From DASVBJ01 sp036375895 (lineage in GTDB: Bacteria > Actinomycetota > Actinomycetes > JACCUZ01): DNA of 10,328 bases. Positions 8,051-10,328 of the stretch are shown here, in pieces. A model generated the notes under the pieces. That model had not been told where the DNA came from. It saw nothing but the letters and a program-made list of their open reading frames with translations, and did no database searches. Within the stretch, counting starts at the first letter, position 1. The number at the start of each line of letters is the position of its first letter. Location of the stretch: positions 1 through 10,328 of the forward strand of contig DASVBJ010000208.1 in assembly GCA_036375895.1 (NCBI GenBank). The letters run 5' to 3'. Made by a program: the position numbers and the translations under genes.

Positions 8051-8752
8051 GTGACGGACAACGCGACCCCGGCCCCGGAGATCTTCGCGATGCTCGCCCA
8101 GAGGTTGCGCGACGGACGTTCGGCGGAGGAGGTCTACCGGGCGGTCTCGGAGGCCGCCCTGACCCTCGTCGACGGCTGCGACCACGCCGGGGTGGGACTC
8201 CTCGAAGGTGACAGGTTCAGCACCGCTGCGGCGACCGACGACGTCGTGGTGCTCATCGACCAACTGCAGAACGAGGTCGGCGAGGGACCGTGCCTGGACG
8301 CCAGCGCCGAGGAGACGTGGAAGCTCGACAACGACATCACCGTGCACTCGCAGTGGCCCCGGCTCGCCCCGCTGGTCGTCGCCCGGACCCCGGTCCGCGC
8401 CACGCTCGCGTTTCCGCTGGTCCACGAGGGACGCCGCGGCGGCGCGCTGAACCTCTTCGCCGACCGGCCCGGCGCCTTCGACGACGGCTCGCAGGACAAC
8501 GCCGCCGTCCTCGCGGCGTTCGCCTCGGTCGCGCTGGTGGCCGCACAGGAGCAGCAGCGAGCCGATCAGCTCAAGGAGGGCATGGAGACCAACCGTGAGA
8601 TCGGCAAGGCGGTGGGGATGCTGATGGCCACGCACAACATCTCCTCGGAGCAGGCCTTCGAGATCCTGCGCACCGCGTCGCAGCGGCTCAACCGCAAGCT
8701 GCGCGACATCGCGGCCGGCATCGTGGGCGGCGACCCCGCGGGTGCGCCCTAG
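8051..8752 (+). CDS. GAF-ANTAR domain transcription antitermination regulator
   Basis: A 233-aa cytosolic regulator. Residues about 20-165 form a GAF sensory domain (SAEEVYRAVSEAALTLV, then GVGLLEGDRF, NEVGEGPCLDA, ATLAFPLVHEGRRGGALNLFA and FASVALVAAQEQ). Residues about 168-228 form an ANTAR RNA-binding domain with the expected pattern N-R-E-I-G-K-A-V-G-M-L-M, I-S-S-E-Q-A-F-E-I-L and S-Q-R-L-N-R-K-L-R-D-I-A. ANTAR proteins bind paired hexaloop hairpins in nascent RNA and prevent termination. The GAF ligand is unknown, and it lacks a PAS or receiver domain. GTG 8051 is chosen because the next residues lead directly into the GAF helix. There is no good Shine-Dalgarno; CAGGGT (8038-8043), seven bases upstream, may be a weak leaderless -10. 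It follows the RDD gene by 59 nt, probably as its own unit, and no kinase partner is adjacent. Confidence 0.92.
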   Translation: MTDNATPAPEIFAMLAQRLRDGRSAEEVYRAVSEAALTLVDGCDHAGVGLLEGDRFSTAAATDDVVVLIDQLQNEVGEGPCLDASAEETWKLDNDITVHSQWPRLAPLVVARTPVRATLAFPLVHEGRRGGALNLFADRPGAFDDGSQDNAAVLAAFASVALVAAQEQQRADQLKEGMETNREIGKAVGMLMATHNISSEQAFEILRTASQRLNRKLRDIAAGIVGGDPAGAP

Positions 8753-8772
8753 GCCACGACGTCACCGCGTAC

Positions 8773-8818
8773 GACGACGACGGCGCCGCCCCCGGTCGGG
8801 AGCGGCGCCGTCGGTGTC
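8773..8818. terminator. Long GC-rich hairpin, probable bidirectional terminator
   Basis: CGACGGCGCCGC (8778-8789) pairs perfectly with GCGGCGCCGTCG (8802-8813). Past a C/A mismatch, CCC/GGG closes a GGTC tetraloop (8794-8797). Outside, after one mismatch, GAC plus a G-T wobble (8773-8776) pairs with 8815-8818. It fills the gap between the convergent GAF-ANTAR and ahcY genes, 18-21 nt beyond each stop codon. There is no U-tract on either strand. Confidence 0.75.
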
Positions 8819-8835
8819 AGATGACCGGCGAGCGA

Positions 8836-10296
<1,461 letters not shown>

Positions 10297-10302
10297 GGTC
10301 TT

Positions 10303-10318
10303 CCTTTCGTCGTAAAGG
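10303..10318 (-). promoter_or_regulatory. Possible SD-masking hairpin in the ahcY leader
   Basis: In the ahcY transcript CCUUU (10314-10318) is complementary to AAAGG (10303-10307), the core of the Shine-Dalgarno, across a 6-nt loop ACGACG. It is only a 5-bp stem, so weak alone. The rest of the leader is outside the window, and no known SAH or SAM riboswitch core can be seen in the 32 bases available. Confidence 0.3.
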
Positions 10319-10328
10319 GGACCTGGAA

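Noticed and set aside
7847..8635. 262-codon minus-strand frame opposite the GAF-ANTAR gene
   Set aside because: No domain, no ribosome site, and the plus strand has two clear domains.
10303..10318. Possible ANTAR-type hexaloop in the ahcY leader, which would link it to the nearby GAF-ANTAR protein
   Set aside because: The loop ACGACG has A at position 1 but A rather than G at position 4, and no paired second hairpin is visible.

Overview
The window is high-GC, densely packed chromosomal DNA of an actinobacterium. The evidence is the strong G/C third-position bias in every gene, frequent GTG starts, promoter -10 boxes of TAnnnT type placed for leaderless mRNAs, and a GAF-ANTAR regulator and a SpoIIM/RDD pair of the kind common in Actinobacteria. 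I cannot name the genus. Nothing in it is a mobile element, CRISPR array, rRNA or tRNA. I read it as core or near-core chromosome rather than an accessory island.

Layout. (1) 3-530 (+): 3' part of a GNAT N-acetyltransferase that runs off the left edge. It converges on a 75-77 aa hypothetical protein (577-807, -), with a strong stem-loop between them. (2) About 808-948: a divergent intergenic region holding a striking nested inverted repeat (836-894). (3) 949-4201 (+): glgX (glycogen debranching isoamylase) overlapping by 8 nt a CapA/PGA_cap-type metallophosphoesterase; the two are probably translationally coupled. (4) 4188-6956 (-): a three-gene operon transcribed leftward, SpoIIM-family membrane protein, then an LHPP-like HAD-IIA phosphatase, then a DUF3048 (YerB-like) lipoprotein. 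At both junctions the Shine-Dalgarno sequence overlaps the preceding stop codon. Its last gene overlaps the capA-like gene tail-to-tail by 14 nt. (5) 6946-7028: a compact divergent control region with two overlapping -10 boxes, serving spoIIM (apparently leaderless) and an RDD-family membrane protein (7029-7991, +) with a Pro/Gln/Trp-repeat tail. (6) 8051-8752 (+): a GAF-ANTAR sensor/antiterminator. (7) 8836-10296 (-): ahcY (S-adenosylhomocysteine hydrolase), converging on the GAF-ANTAR gene across a long GC-rich hairpin that should terminate both.

How they fit together. GlgX supplies glycogen breakdown and AhcY clears S-adenosylhomocysteine in the methyl cycle; both are housekeeping enzymes. 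SpoIIM and RDD are membrane proteins encoded back-to-back from one control region, so joint expression is plausible. The DUF3048 lipoprotein is exported by the same operon. The functions of SpoIIM, RDD, DUF3048 and the small hypothetical protein in this setting are unknown.

I found no convincing undescribed multi-gene system. The best leads are the 59-nt nested hairpin upstream of glgX, the overlapping divergent promoters at 6946-6973, the glgX/capA-like coupling, the spoIIM-LHPP-DUF3048 operon, and a possible SD-masking hairpin in the ahcY leader.
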